Source: Alistipes sp. (GTDB lineage: Bacteria > Bacteroidota > Bacteroidia > Bacteroidales > Rikenellaceae). From it: 64,000 nt of DNA. Below are positions 1-7,749 of this stretch, piece by piece. The DNA lies in NCBI GenBank assembly GCA_017399485.1, contig JAFQCA010000025.1, positions 1 to 64,000 of the forward strand, read 5' to 3'. Each line of letters starts with the position of its first letter. Positions within the stretch are counted from its first letter, which is position 1. The notes below the pieces were generated by a model. That model was given only the letters and a program-made list of their open reading frames with translations, made no database searches and was not told the DNA's origin. A program made the position numbers and the translations under genes.

Positions 1-331
1 AACGTTGACAAAGGGGGACTATAAATTTTGGTGTTAATTGACGTGATTGTGTCTTTGTGTGGATAATGTTCTGGCTTAAAGAGGCGGCTTGAGCCGCACC
101 TTTTATGTTACCCACCCACCTAAGTCCTCCCTCCTGTGAGGGAGGACTTGTGTTTTAGCCGAGTCGGATAACCAACGGCTTGAAGAGGCGGCGCCGCCGC
201 TTATATCAACATTCCCCAAAAATTCCTTTAAGTTCGCTTCGCTCCTTTTCGTTGCTTCGGCTCGGCAATGTAAACAAGTTCACATTGCTCTCGCCTTAAT
301 CGCAACGTTGACAAAGGGGGAGCTATAAATC
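1..331. repeat. Intergenic repeat block with direct-repeat ends and palindromes
   Basis: The first 26 bases recur almost exactly at 303-329 (AACGTTGACAAAGGGGG, then ACTATAAAT or AGCTATAAAT), giving a period of about 302 bases. Between the copies lie several palindromes: GCGGCTTGAGCCGC near 83-96, a perfect inverted repeat AAGTCCTCC / GGAGGACTT near 121-148, a GGCGGCGCCGCC block near 187-198, and CAATGT / ACATTG near 266-288. No credible coding frame is present. The window may start inside a longer array of this unit. Confidence 0.6.
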
Positions 332-380
332 TTAATGCTAATTTAGCGTATCTGGTTATACCTTATATATATTATATACA

Positions 381-410
381 AACAAAAACCGCAAACCCGA
401 AGGCCTGCGG
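381..410 (-). terminator. Intrinsic terminator of the PEGA lipoprotein gene
   Basis: On the minus strand CCGCA (410-406) pairs with TGCGG (393-389) around a GC-rich loop and is followed by a T-rich run (388-381). It lies 22 bases past the stop codon at 432. Confidence 0.75.
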
Positions 411-431
411 TAATACGATAAACATAATTAG

Positions 432-830
432 TTATTCTTCTGTTTTCTTCTCTTTTTTGGTTGTCAAATTTACTTCATAGAATTTAAATTCAGGTTTGGT
501 GATTGCTCCTGTTGCTGCATCTATGCCCCAGCCTAAAACATCAAATAGATTAATGACTGAAACAGCGTTGAAATTCTTGTTGATAACGATTGTTTCGGTG
601 TCATACGATGGAGCTTCTACCTTTACGATAGTTTCATCAAAACCGCGTCTAATTTTTGTTGTGTAAGGGAATGTTACATTCTTGAACTTTTGTCCATCAA
701 TGGTAACGGTTGCTTCCTCTACATTGCTATCAATCGTAACCTTCGCCTTTGAACCGCAAAAGATTGATGCGCAAGATGAGAATGCAAAAAGGCTAACTGC
801 CATAATTGCTAATATTGAGAATTTCTTCAT
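432..830 (-). CDS. PEGA-like lipoprotein, 132 aa
   Basis: Small exported lipoprotein of unknown function. Residues 1-20 form a signal peptide ending in a lipobox-like FSSC, so Cys20 would be lipidated. The following SIFCGSKAKVTIDSN stretch and the later VTIDGQKF / PYTTKIRRG pattern resemble the PEGA-type beta domain of Bacteroidales surface lipoproteins. A hydrophobic segment near residues 92-108 (VINLFDVLGWGIDAATGA) is usual in this family, and the tail is Lys/Glu-rich. No convincing -7 box lies just upstream. The nearest promoter (1120-1150) drives the rod RNA that precedes the gene, so read-through expression is possible. PEGA assignment is by pattern only. Confidence 0.8.
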   Translation of the reverse strand: MKKFSILAIMAVSLFAFSSCASIFCGSKAKVTIDSNVEEATVTIDGQKFKNVTFPYTTKIRRGFDETIVKVEAPSYDTETIVINKNFNAVSVINLFDVLGWGIDAATGAITKPEFKFYEVNLTTKKEKKTEE

Positions 831-883
831 TACTGTAAATAATTATGTTTAATATATAAATAAGTCCTATTCTAATTAATGAC

Positions 884-1114
884 AAAACAAAAAGCGCGGA
901 CTAAATTCGCTTATATCGGATTCTGCGGTCTTGGACTACCTCACACCCTAATATATGGAATAAAGCCCACGCTGAATAAACAGCGCGGGCGTCAAACTTT
1001 ATTCCATTGGGTGTGTTCGGAAAGTGTCCAAGTTTCAGAATCCCGAAATAAAAGCTAACGCCTTTTATTTATATGTCTAAAGTTGTTATTTTATCATAGG
1101 CAAATGGGTTTTGT
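884..1114 (-). ncRNA. Rod-shaped structured RNA candidate 1 (6S-like)
   Basis: Nested complementary blocks fold into one long rod: 917-925 with 1036-1045 (one bulge), 930-936 with 1026-1032, 942-948 with 1009-1015, 956-964 with 998-1006 and 965-974 with 981-990, with loop 975-980. The apical helix has an A/C mismatch on the plus strand but a G-U pair on the minus strand, which favours minus-strand transcription. A near-ideal Bacteroidota promoter sits just upstream on that strand. A 9-bp hairpin (1046-1054 / 1062-1070) precedes the rod. The asymmetric central bubble resembles 6S RNA architecture. A U-rich run at 893-884 may end it, but its hairpin is weak. A known Bacteroidales RNA family or a 5' leader for the PEGA gene are alternatives. 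Confidence 0.6.
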
Positions 1115-1119
1115 TATCA

Positions 1120-1150
1120 CAAATATACAACTTACAATTTAATAATCAAA
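1120..1150 (-). promoter_or_regulatory. Promoter of rod RNA 1
   Basis: Minus-strand TTTG (1150-1147), a 19-base spacer, then TATATTTG (1127-1120), matching the Bacteroidota primary sigma consensus TTTG-N19/20-TAnnTTTG. Predicted start near 1114. Confidence 0.8.
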
Positions 1151-1192
1151 GTGTCGGGTTAAATGAGAGTATTAAAGATTGTCAAAAATTAG

Positions 1193-1200
1193 TAACTTTG
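1193..1200 (+). promoter_or_regulatory. -7 box TAACTTTG immediately before the SDR gene
   Basis: TAACTTTG ends four bases before the ATG at 1205, so transcription should begin at or next to the start codon, predicting a leaderless mRNA. No clear -33 element. Confidence 0.55.
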
Positions 1201-1204
1201 TGAT

Positions 1205-1996
1205 ATGAAATGGGCATTGGTTACGGGAGCATCTTCGGGAATGGGAAAGGAGTATGCTCGACAGTTGGCGGATAGAGGTTACAACATCATTGTTGCGAGT
1301 AATGATGATGAGGGGAATCGTTGTGTCGCAGAGTGTTTAGAGCGTGATTTTTGCGTTAAAGCAGTGCCTATATATGCCGATTTGGCGGTAAAGGATGGGG
1401 TGCAGAGTCTTTATCAAGAGGTGAGAGATAAGGGTTATGAAGTAGAGATATTGGTAAGTAATGCAGGGATGTTGCTCTTCTCGCAACTGAAAAACACAGC
1501 AATAGAGCGCATAGAACAAATTATAGCGTTACATTGTACGGCTCCGACGCTACTCTGTCGATTGTTCGCAGAGGATATGCGGCGCAGAGGAGAGGGTAGA
1601 ATATTGATAGTGAGTTCGATAACGGCGTGGACTCCATATCCTACCATATCGCATTATGCGGCGACAAAGGCCTATCTTAAGAGTTTTGCGCAATCGCTGT
1701 GGTATGAATTGCGTAGTAGCGGTGTAAGTGTTACCGTAGTTTTTCCTTCAGCAGTGGATACTCCATTCTATTCGCTTGACGAAAAGATGCGTCGTAGGTT
1801 GTTGCGCTGGGGTGTGATGATGAGTGCAGAGAGCGTTGTGCGTAAGGCTCTGAATGCGATGTTTCGTTCGCGTAGGCGTTGTCTGCCCGGTGTGATGACC
1901 AAATTGGAGGCTGCGATATGTGCCGTTCTGCCATCGTGGGCGTTGTTGCCTGTGATGAAGTTGCCTGTGGTAAGAAAAATCCTCGACAGAGTGTAG
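1205..1996 (+). CDS. Short-chain dehydrogenase/reductase, 263 aa
   Basis: NAD(P)-dependent oxidoreductase with a Rossmann fold. The N-terminal ALVTGASSGMGKEYARQL carries the TGxxxGxG cofactor motif. NAG follows near residue 87 (VSNAGML), the catalytic Ser lies in IVSSITAW, and YAATK supplies the YxxxK pair near residue 151. The C-terminus is hydrophobic (PSWALLPVMKLPVV), which is common in SDRs that act on lipids or keto-acyl compounds and may associate with membrane. The substrate cannot be deduced. It is probably monocistronic: the next gene begins 113 bases on and is of another kind. Confidence 0.88.
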   Translation: MKWALVTGASSGMGKEYARQLADRGYNIIVASNDDEGNRCVAECLERDFCVKAVPIYADLAVKDGVQSLYQEVRDKGYEVEILVSNAGMLLFSQLKNTAIERIEQIIALHCTAPTLLCRLFAEDMRRRGEGRILIVSSITAWTPYPTISHYAATKAYLKSFAQSLWYELRSSGVSVTVVFPSAVDTPFYSLDEKMRRRLLRWGVMMSAESVVRKALNAMFRSRRRCLPGVMTKLEAAICAVLPSWALLPVMKLPVVRKILDRV

Positions 1997-2109
1997 TCGT
2001 TGGGACAGGGTGGAGCGGCATACCTATACACCGAAAGCAAGAAAAATCCAGAATAGATTTGGTATAAATTATGTATAGATATGGATATAATTCTATATCT
2101 GTTATAATT

Positions 2110-3183
2110 ATGAATACTAAATCTATTATTATGTTGGGTGCAGTTGCGATATGCGGAGGTGTGATGGCTGCATCGGCGTGTACAGGTATATCGCTGAAGG
2201 CCAACGATGGCAGTTATGTGCAGGCGCGAACGATAGAAAATGCCAATGAACCATTGCCGAGCGAGTATGTGATAATACCACGTGGAGAGGAGATTACCTC
2301 GTTTACGCCTGTGGGCAAGAACGGATTGACATACAAGGTGAAATATGGCGTTGTGGGTTTGTCGGTTGTGCGCAAGGAGTTTATTGCCGAGGGAATGAAC
2401 GAGGCGGGTTTGTCGGCGGGGTTATTCTTCTTCCCGAAATATGGCTCATATATGCCGTATGATGCAACAAAGAGCGCTCAGACGTTGGGAGATTTGCAGG
2501 TGCCTACGTGGATTCTGGCAAACTTTGCAACAATAGATGAGTTAAAGGAGGGTATTAAGAATGTGAGAATTGTCGGTCTGGATAAGACGGCTGTTGTGCA
2601 TTGGCGTATAGGCGAGAAGTCGGGGCGGCAGGTTGTGTTGGAGATAGTAAACGGCAGGCTGCATTTTTATGAAAATACAGTGGGGGTATTGACCAATGCT
2701 CCAGGCTTTCAGTGGCACGTTACGAATTTGAATAATTATGTAAATTTGAGGGCTGGTAGCGCTGCCGATGAGCGATTGTCGGGGGTTACGTTAAGCCCGT
2801 TGGGTGGAAGTTCCGCAATGTTGGGCTTACCGGGTGATGCGACATCTCCATCTCGATTTGTCAGGGCCGCATTTTTGAAGGCAACAGCCCCTGTGCAGGC
2901 GACGGGTTTTGATACGATTTTGCTGGCTTTTCATCTGCTTAATAACTTTGATGTGCCGATAGGCATTGAGCATCCAGCGGGGCAGGTGCCTAATATGCCG
3001 AGTGCTACGCAATGGACCTCGGCGATAGATTTGACAAACGGCAAGGTGTATTATAAGACTATGTATAACAATGCGATACGTTGTATAGATTTGACGAAGA
3101 TAGACTTTGGCAATGTAGCATATCAGTCACACCCGTTAGATAGAGAGCAACGACAGACGATAGAGCATATTTTGATTAGATAG
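2110..3183 (+). CDS. Secreted linear amide C-N hydrolase (choloylglycine hydrolase family), 357 aa
   Basis: An N-terminal nucleophile hydrolase of the bile-salt hydrolase/penicillin V acylase superfamily, cleaving an amide bond. The ATG at 2110 is preferred over the in-frame ATG at 2071 because it gives a clean signal peptide (MNTKSIIMLGAVAICGGVMA) ending just before ACTGI. Removal would expose Cys as the N-terminal nucleophile, as the family requires. Further family marks are R(T)IE shortly after the Cys, GMNEAGLSAGLFFF, and an Asn/Arg-containing core. The substrate (bile salt, N-acyl homoserine lactone or other) is not resolved. A terminator follows at 3222-3256. Confidence 0.85.
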   Translation: MNTKSIIMLGAVAICGGVMAASACTGISLKANDGSYVQARTIENANEPLPSEYVIIPRGEEITSFTPVGKNGLTYKVKYGVVGLSVVRKEFIAEGMNEAGLSAGLFFFPKYGSYMPYDATKSAQTLGDLQVPTWILANFATIDELKEGIKNVRIVGLDKTAVVHWRIGEKSGRQVVLEIVNGRLHFYENTVGVLTNAPGFQWHVTNLNNYVNLRAGSAADERLSGVTLSPLGGSSAMLGLPGDATSPSRFVRAAFLKATAPVQATGFDTILLAFHLLNNFDVPIGIEHPAGQVPNMPSATQWTSAIDLTNGKVYYKTMYNNAIRCIDLTKIDFGNVAYQSHPLDREQRQTIEHILIR

Positions 3184-3221
3184 CCTATATTTTGTCTTAA
3201 AGGGCTTGGTAGTATATGAAT

Positions 3222-3256
3222 GACTTGCTGCTTAGATAAGTGGCGAGTCTTTTTTT
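3222..3256 (+). terminator. Intrinsic terminator after the amidase gene
   Basis: GACTTGC (3222-3228) pairs with GCGAGTC (3243-3249) with one G-U, followed by seven T (3250-3256). Confidence 0.75.
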
Positions 3257-3322
3257 GTGTTTACATACGAGGCGAGATTAAGATAAACGAATAGTTGTAA
3301 CCGAATATTTGAGGAGAGTAGG

Positions 3323-3354
3323 TTTGCAAAAAAATATTAGATTGATTAAATTTG
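3323..3354 (+). promoter_or_regulatory. Promoter upstream of the glycerophosphodiesterase gene
   Basis: TTTG (3323-3326), 20 bases, TAAATTTG (3347-3354). It implies a leader of about 160 bases before the ATG at 3521. Confidence 0.75.
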
Positions 3355-3378
3355 CCATAACGCAACTGCAATATATTT

Positions 3379-3468
3379 CGGAAATATTAATTCCGATAAT
3401 TTTGGGAGGGACTACCTATTCATTTTGATGGTAGGTTTCGCTTTGGTTGGAGGTATAACAGTTACCTC
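3379..3468 (+). promoter_or_regulatory. Structured 5' leader with three hairpins
   Basis: Three short inverted repeats follow one another inside the predicted leader: CGGAA / TTCCG (3379-3395), CTACC / GGTAG (about 3412-3434) and GAGGTA / TACCTC (3450-3468). The remainder of the 337-base gene-free stretch holds the terminator and promoter listed separately. Function unknown, and no riboswitch class is recognised. Confidence 0.4.
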
Positions 3469-3520
3469 GATATGGAATATTTAAGATGATGGATATATTC
3501 ACGAATATAAAATAGATACT

Positions 3521-4348
3521 ATGAGAAAGTTTGTTTTTCTTTTGGCTGCTATGTGGGCTTTTGTTGTCGTTGATGCGGCGGCGCAGACACAGCAGATTCG
3601 TTGTTTCTCTCACCGAGGAGGGCGTATGGAACACGATGAAAATACTATGGAGGCTTTTCAGGCAAGTCTTGACGCCGGCTATCACGGCTTTGAGGTAGAT
3701 TTGCGAATGACAGCCGATGGAGAGTTGGTTGTAACTCACGACTCTACATTGGAGCGTACGACAAATGGTAAGGGTATAGTCGAGAAAACGACGGCTGCCG
3801 AGTTGCGCAAGTTGCGTACTAAAAAGGGGAATAAATTGATTTTCTTGGATGAGTTACTTGAATTCCTTAAGCCTATTAAGGGCCTGTATGTGGAGTTTGA
3901 GATGAAAACGAGCCCTGTGGAGTATTACCCAGAAGAACGCCTGAAAGAGTATTGCGATAAACTATATTCGGCTGTTATGGCGGCTCGCCCCGATGATGCA
4001 GAGTATGTATTCACATCAAGTGATTATCGTGGTTTGAGATATTTGCAACAGATTCATCCTGGCGTTGATTTATTGATGATTACTTCGAAACCTTGTAATG
4101 CCGAGACTATTGATTTGGCATTGGCGTTGGGCATTAAGCGTATAGGCTGTACGATGGATGGTACAAGCCGTCAGGCTGTAAAGAAAGCCCACGATAAGGG
4201 TTTGATTGTAAGTCTATGGCCGGGTTATAGCCCTGATGATTTTATGTTGGGAGCATATCTTGGTGCCGATTTTATGTGTACCGATATACCTGTTCAATTA
4301 AAGAAGTTCCAGACAGAGAAAGCGCCTTGGTTGAAAGTAATATACTAA
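3521..4348 (+). CDS. Glycerophosphodiester phosphodiesterase, exported, 275 aa
   Basis: Hydrolyses glycerophosphodiesters to glycerol 3-phosphate and an alcohol. A signal peptide (residues 1-21, ending DAAAQ) predicts periplasmic location. The GDPD signature is complete: His31-Arg32-Gly33, then ENT, FEVDL with metal-binding Glu/Asp, and the second His in VVTHDSTLERTTNG. A later FEMK carries the third acidic ligand, and the C-terminus has SLWPG and GADFMCTDIP, the usual closing motif. It stands alone, with its own promoter and terminator. Confidence 0.93.
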   Translation: MRKFVFLLAAMWAFVVVDAAAQTQQIRCFSHRGGRMEHDENTMEAFQASLDAGYHGFEVDLRMTADGELVVTHDSTLERTTNGKGIVEKTTAAELRKLRTKKGNKLIFLDELLEFLKPIKGLYVEFEMKTSPVEYYPEERLKEYCDKLYSAVMAARPDDAEYVFTSSDYRGLRYLQQIHPGVDLLMITSKPCNAETIDLALALGIKRIGCTMDGTSRQAVKKAHDKGLIVSLWPGYSPDDFMLGAYLGADFMCTDIPVQLKKFQTEKAPWLKVIY

Positions 4349-4367
4349 AACGAGATAATTTAATAGC

Positions 4368-4403
4368 AGAGTCCGCACCGTAGGTTGTCGGGCTCTATTT
4401 TTG
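4368..4403 (+). terminator. Intrinsic terminator after the glycerophosphodiesterase gene
   Basis: AGAGTCCG (4368-4375) pairs with CGGGCTCT (4389-4396) with one G-U, followed by ATTTTTG. Confidence 0.75.
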
Positions 4404-4452
4404 TAGGAAGATGGCGTAATATGCCTCTTATGGCGACTTTGTAGGGCTGATA

Positions 4453-4484
4453 TTTGCAAAAATATTTCATATTAATTACATTTG
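4453..4484 (+). promoter_or_regulatory. Promoter of lysA
   Basis: TTTG (4453-4456), 20 bases, TACATTTG (4477-4484). The leader is about 90 bases. No lysine-rich leader peptide or L-box is seen in it. Confidence 0.78.
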
Positions 4485-4580
4485 TAGCAGATTGTGCGAA
4501 ATTGGTTGTGCAAAAAGTGTTGCCGACCTGAATGTTACATAATTGGTTAGAGAGTTAGTTAGGAAATAAACAGAATATTT

Positions 4581-5747
4581 ATGTTAAGTAGAAAAGTAGC
4601 ATCTCAATTAAAGGAGTTGGAGACTCCGTTCTATTTGTATGACATCAATTTGTTGCGCCAGACATTGGAGAGTGTGATGTCGGAGTCGAAAAAGTATAAT
4701 TATAAGGTGCATTATGCTATTAAAGCCAATAATGATGACTATCTGTTGTCGATAATCAAGGAGTATGGCGTGGGTATAGATTGTGCCAGCGGTAACGAGG
4801 TGCGTAAGGCTATTGAGTTGGGATTTGATGCAAAAACGATTGTATATGCGGGTGTTGGCAAACGCGATAAGGAGATTCGTTATGCTATCGAGCAAGGCAT
4901 TTTGGCTATCAACTGCGAGTCTATCGAGGAGTTGCAGGTGGTAAATCAGATTGCAGGCGAGATGGGTTGTAAAGCCGATGTGGGTTTGCGTGTGAATCCT
5001 GATATTGACCCCAAGACGAATCGTTGTATTGATACAGGTCAGGCCGATAGTAAATTCGGTATCTCGTATGATGAGATTTTGGAGGAGGCTGAGTTGATAA
5101 AATCACTTGAGAATATCAATATCATAGGTATTCACATTCATATCGGTTCGCAGATTCGTGAGTTGCACGTTTTTGAAAATATGTGTAATAAAGCCAACGC
5201 CATTGTCGAGAAGTTGGAGTCGTTGGGCTTTAAGTTCCGCATTGTCGATGTAGGCGGTGGTTTGGGTATCAACTACGATGTGCCTGAAAATGAGCCTATT
5301 CCTAATTTCGCATCGTTGTTTGCAATCGTTCACGAATATTTGAATGTGGGCGATAAGGAGGTGCATTTTGAGTTTGGTCGTTCGATTGTTGGAGAGTGTG
5401 GTGAGTTGATTACAAGCGTGTTGTTTAATAAGACAACGGCTACGGGTCGTCGCCTGCTCATCGTTGATGCGAGTATGACCGAGTTGATTCGTCCGATGCT
5501 TTATGGCTCGTATCATAATATTGAAAATATTACTTCACAGGAGGAAGTTTGCAAGAAATATACAGTCGTAGGAACAGCCTGCGAATCAACCGATGTGTTT
5601 GATGAAAATGTAAGTCTTAAGAAGAGTAAGCGAGGCGATTTGTTGGCGATAAAGTCGGCAGGTGCTTATGGTCGCTCGATGGCTTCACAATATAATATGC
5701 ACGAGTTGCCACGCGGTGTTTATAGCGACCAACTCGGAGAGAAGTAG
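4581..5747 (+). CDS. lysA: Diaminopimelate decarboxylase, 388 aa
   Basis: PLP-dependent fold-III decarboxylase converting meso-diaminopimelate to L-lysine, the last step of lysine synthesis. The N-terminus TPFYLYDINLLRQTL is typical. The PLP lysine is in VHYAIKANND (about residue 49). HIHIGSQI and the glycine-rich VDVGGGLGI bind the cofactor phosphate. EFGRS replaces the more common EPGR, and a Cys in GTACESTDVF provides the inter-subunit substrate residue. SAGAYGRSMASQYN closes the site. Ornithine/arginine decarboxylases and NspC share the fold, but the motif set fits LysA best. It has its own promoter and terminator. Confidence 0.9.
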   Translation: MLSRKVASQLKELETPFYLYDINLLRQTLESVMSESKKYNYKVHYAIKANNDDYLLSIIKEYGVGIDCASGNEVRKAIELGFDAKTIVYAGVGKRDKEIRYAIEQGILAINCESIEELQVVNQIAGEMGCKADVGLRVNPDIDPKTNRCIDTGQADSKFGISYDEILEEAELIKSLENINIIGIHIHIGSQIRELHVFENMCNKANAIVEKLESLGFKFRIVDVGGGLGINYDVPENEPIPNFASLFAIVHEYLNVGDKEVHFEFGRSIVGECGELITSVLFNKTTATGRRLLIVDASMTELIRPMLYGSYHNIENITSQEEVCKKYTVVGTACESTDVFDENVSLKKSKRGDLLAIKSAGAYGRSMASQYNMHELPRGVYSDQLGEK

Positions 5748-5785
5748 TTTAAGGTTGCGTCAAATGGCGTAATTTGAAGGAATTT

Positions 5786-5820
5786 GGCAGTCTGAAACAT
5801 ATCAGGCTGCCTCTTTTTTG
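5786..5820 (+). terminator. Intrinsic terminator of lysA
   Basis: GGCAGTCTGA (5786-5795) pairs with TCAGGCTGCC (5802-5811) with one G-U, followed by TCTTTTTTG. Confidence 0.85.
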
Positions 5821-5831
5821 CTTTTAATGCA

Positions 5832-5861
5832 TTGATTATCGGTGAAAAATCACTACCTTTG
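5832..5861 (+). promoter_or_regulatory. Promoter of the rsmI-glycosyltransferase operon
   Basis: TTG (5832-5834), 19 bases, TACCTTTG (5854-5861), 22 bases before the ATG at 5884. Confidence 0.7.
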
Positions 5862-5883
5862 AGAAATTTTATATTGCCGCATT

Positions 5884-7011
5884 ATGAATATCGAATTTAT
5901 TAAATCAGAAATAAAGCGTCTGTCGCTTATTGTTGAAGATTGGCGCGAAGGAGAGTCTGTTCCGACTATAGAGCGAGACCTCGCTCTGGATAAGATTAAA
6001 TCACTCTACAATATCTTGCGTTTTGGGGAAGCGGAAGGTGCGGCAGAGCAATATGCTATCCCCGTAGCACCTCCTGCTGCTGATGATGATAATGCGGCAG
6101 AAGAGTGCGATGCCCCAGAAGAGAAAGATGTCGAGGTGGAGTTTATATTTGCAGAGGAAGATGAAGAGGGTGCAGTGGATGAAGTAGAGTCAGAGGAAGA
6201 ACAATCTGCCAATGATGAAATAACAGAAACTGCAACTGAAATTGTTGCTGCAACTATAAATATTGATATGCCTGAGGTGGATAATGCTGATGATAAACCA
6301 GAAGAGGAGTTTGCAGATGTTGCAGAGCCTATCGTGGTGGAGCAGCCGACAGTTGCAACAACGGTAGTAGAGGAGCAACCAATAGAAGATAAAAAGCCTG
6401 CGGCAGAGGAAAAGAGCAAGGTGACTGCAAGTATTAATAGCCTCTTTGGAGCCGACGAGCCTCGTCGTGAGCCCCGCTCGAAACATCAGAGAATGATGTC
6501 GATATACAACGATGAACCGAAGCCTGAAAAGGTTGTCGATATATCGAAGATTTTTGATATGGATGATGATGAGTCGGATGTCGAGATATTTGCTACTCCA
6601 ACACCAAAAACACAACCACAGGTAAAGCGTGTTGTGGAGTATGACGAGGAGCCGTTGAAGAGTGGGGAGACAATTGCAGATGTCAAGACTGTAACTTTGG
6701 CTGACGCTATGGCCCAGAACGCAACAACATTGGCCGATACTATTGCGGCTCCTGCGGCATTGGGCGAGGAGATAAATCATTCACACATCAAGTCTTTGCG
6801 TAAGGCTATCGGTCTAAATGATAAGTTCTTGATGATTAGGGATTTGTTTGGTGGCGATGGCGATGTGTATGAGCAGACTTTGGATGCATTGGATGAGTTT
6901 GAGTCGTTTGATGACTGCTTGCTATATATAGCCGAGAATCATCCAGAGTGGAATCCCGATTCAGAAGGTGCAAAATTTTTGACTCAACTATTGGAGCGTA
7001 AACTTTTGTAA
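5884..7011 (+). CDS. Acidic protein of unknown function, 375 aa
   Basis: Not recognised beyond resemblance to Bacteroidales hypothetical proteins. Residues 1-45 form a short conserved-looking helix region. Residues about 60-200 are a low-complexity, very acidic, Glu/Asp/Ala/Val-rich stretch that is probably disordered. The last 80 residues (from LRKAIGLNDKFLMIRDLFGGDG) look folded and conserved. There is no signal peptide, membrane segment or cysteine cluster. The stop lies six bases before the rsmI ATG, so the two are co-transcribed and perhaps co-translated. A cytoplasmic adaptor or structural role is possible, but nothing in the sequence proves one. Confidence 0.8.
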   Translation: MNIEFIKSEIKRLSLIVEDWREGESVPTIERDLALDKIKSLYNILRFGEAEGAAEQYAIPVAPPAADDDNAAEECDAPEEKDVEVEFIFAEEDEEGAVDEVESEEEQSANDEITETATEIVAATINIDMPEVDNADDKPEEEFADVAEPIVVEQPTVATTVVEEQPIEDKKPAAEEKSKVTASINSLFGADEPRREPRSKHQRMMSIYNDEPKPEKVVDISKIFDMDDDESDVEIFATPTPKTQPQVKRVVEYDEEPLKSGETIADVKTVTLADAMAQNATTLADTIAAPAALGEEINHSHIKSLRKAIGLNDKFLMIRDLFGGDGDVYEQTLDALDEFESFDDCLLYIAENHPEWNPDSEGAKFLTQLLERKLL

Positions 7012-7017
7012 CAAGTT

Positions 7018-7734
7018 ATGTCGAAACTATATATTGTACCTACTCCTATCGGTAATCTTGATGATATCACGTTGCGAGCCATCAAGGTTTTGCAACAAGT
7101 TGATTTTATCCTTGCCGAGGATACGCGTACATCATCGTTTCTGCTCAAACATTTGGGTATAGAGAAACGTTTGTATTCACATCATAAATTCAACGAACAC
7201 GCTACAGCGGCATCGGTTGCCGAGTCTATTGGCGAGGGCCGTGAGGTGGCTTTGATTTCGGATGCCGGAACACCCGGAATATCAGACCCGGGTTTCTTGT
7301 TGGTGCGCACGTGTGTCGAGGCGGGAATAGATGTCGAGACGCTCCCCGGTGCTACGGCCTTTGTTCCGGCGCTGGTGCAGAGTGGTTTCCCTTGTGACAG
7401 ATTCTGCTTTGAGGGTTTCTTGCCGCAAAAGAAGGGCCGAATGAAGCGTTTGGAGGAGTTGAAGAGTGAGACTCGCTCAATAATATTCTACGAATCTCCT
7501 TTCCGTGTAGTTAAACTGTTGGAGCAGTTGGCTGAGACGTTTGGCACGGAGCGTAAAGTGTCGGTATCTCGTGAATTGACCAAGAAGTTTGAGCAGACCA
7601 TACGCGGCACGATGGCTGAGGTATTGGCCCATTTTGTAGAGAATGAGCCTAAAGGAGAGTTCGTGGTTGTTGTGGCGGGTGCCGATAAACCCGAAAAGGA
7701 GACTAAAAAAAATCGTTATCCCAAGCAGGAGTAG
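7018..7734 (+). CDS. rsmI: 16S rRNA (cytidine-1402-2'-O)-methyltransferase
   Basis: SAM-dependent enzyme of the tetrapyrrole (CbiF-like) methylase fold that 2'-O-methylates C1402 in the 16S rRNA decoding centre. Diagnostic blocks are LYIVPTPIGNLDDITLRAIKVL at the N-terminus, AEDTRTSSFLLKHLGI, SDAGTPGISDPG, LPGATAFVPALVQSG, and YESPFRVVKLLEQL. At 238 aa it is slightly shorter than the roughly 285 aa of E. coli RsmI, lacking much of the C-terminal extension. The C-terminus ends in a Lys/Glu-rich tail. It is the second gene of the operon; the acyltransferase begins 15 bases downstream. Confidence 0.93.
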   Translation: MSKLYIVPTPIGNLDDITLRAIKVLQQVDFILAEDTRTSSFLLKHLGIEKRLYSHHKFNEHATAASVAESIGEGREVALISDAGTPGISDPGFLLVRTCVEAGIDVETLPGATAFVPALVQSGFPCDRFCFEGFLPQKKGRMKRLEELKSETRSIIFYESPFRVVKLLEQLAETFGTERKVSVSRELTKKFEQTIRGTMAEVLAHFVENEPKGEFVVVVAGADKPEKETKKNRYPKQE

Positions 7735-7749
7735 TATTTTGAGGAATAT

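Noticed and set aside
2071..2109. Upstream in-frame ATG for the Ntn amidase
   Set aside because: It would place 13 residues before a clean signal peptide; the ATG at 2110 fits processing to the catalytic Cys.
3416..3739. 107-codon minus-strand frame over the GDPD leader
   Set aside because: Overlaps the promoter leader and the signal peptide of the GDPD gene; low-quality composition.
4485..4580. Lysine riboswitch or Lys-rich leader ahead of lysA
   Set aside because: The 96-base leader has no L-box core and no run of Lys codons behind a start.
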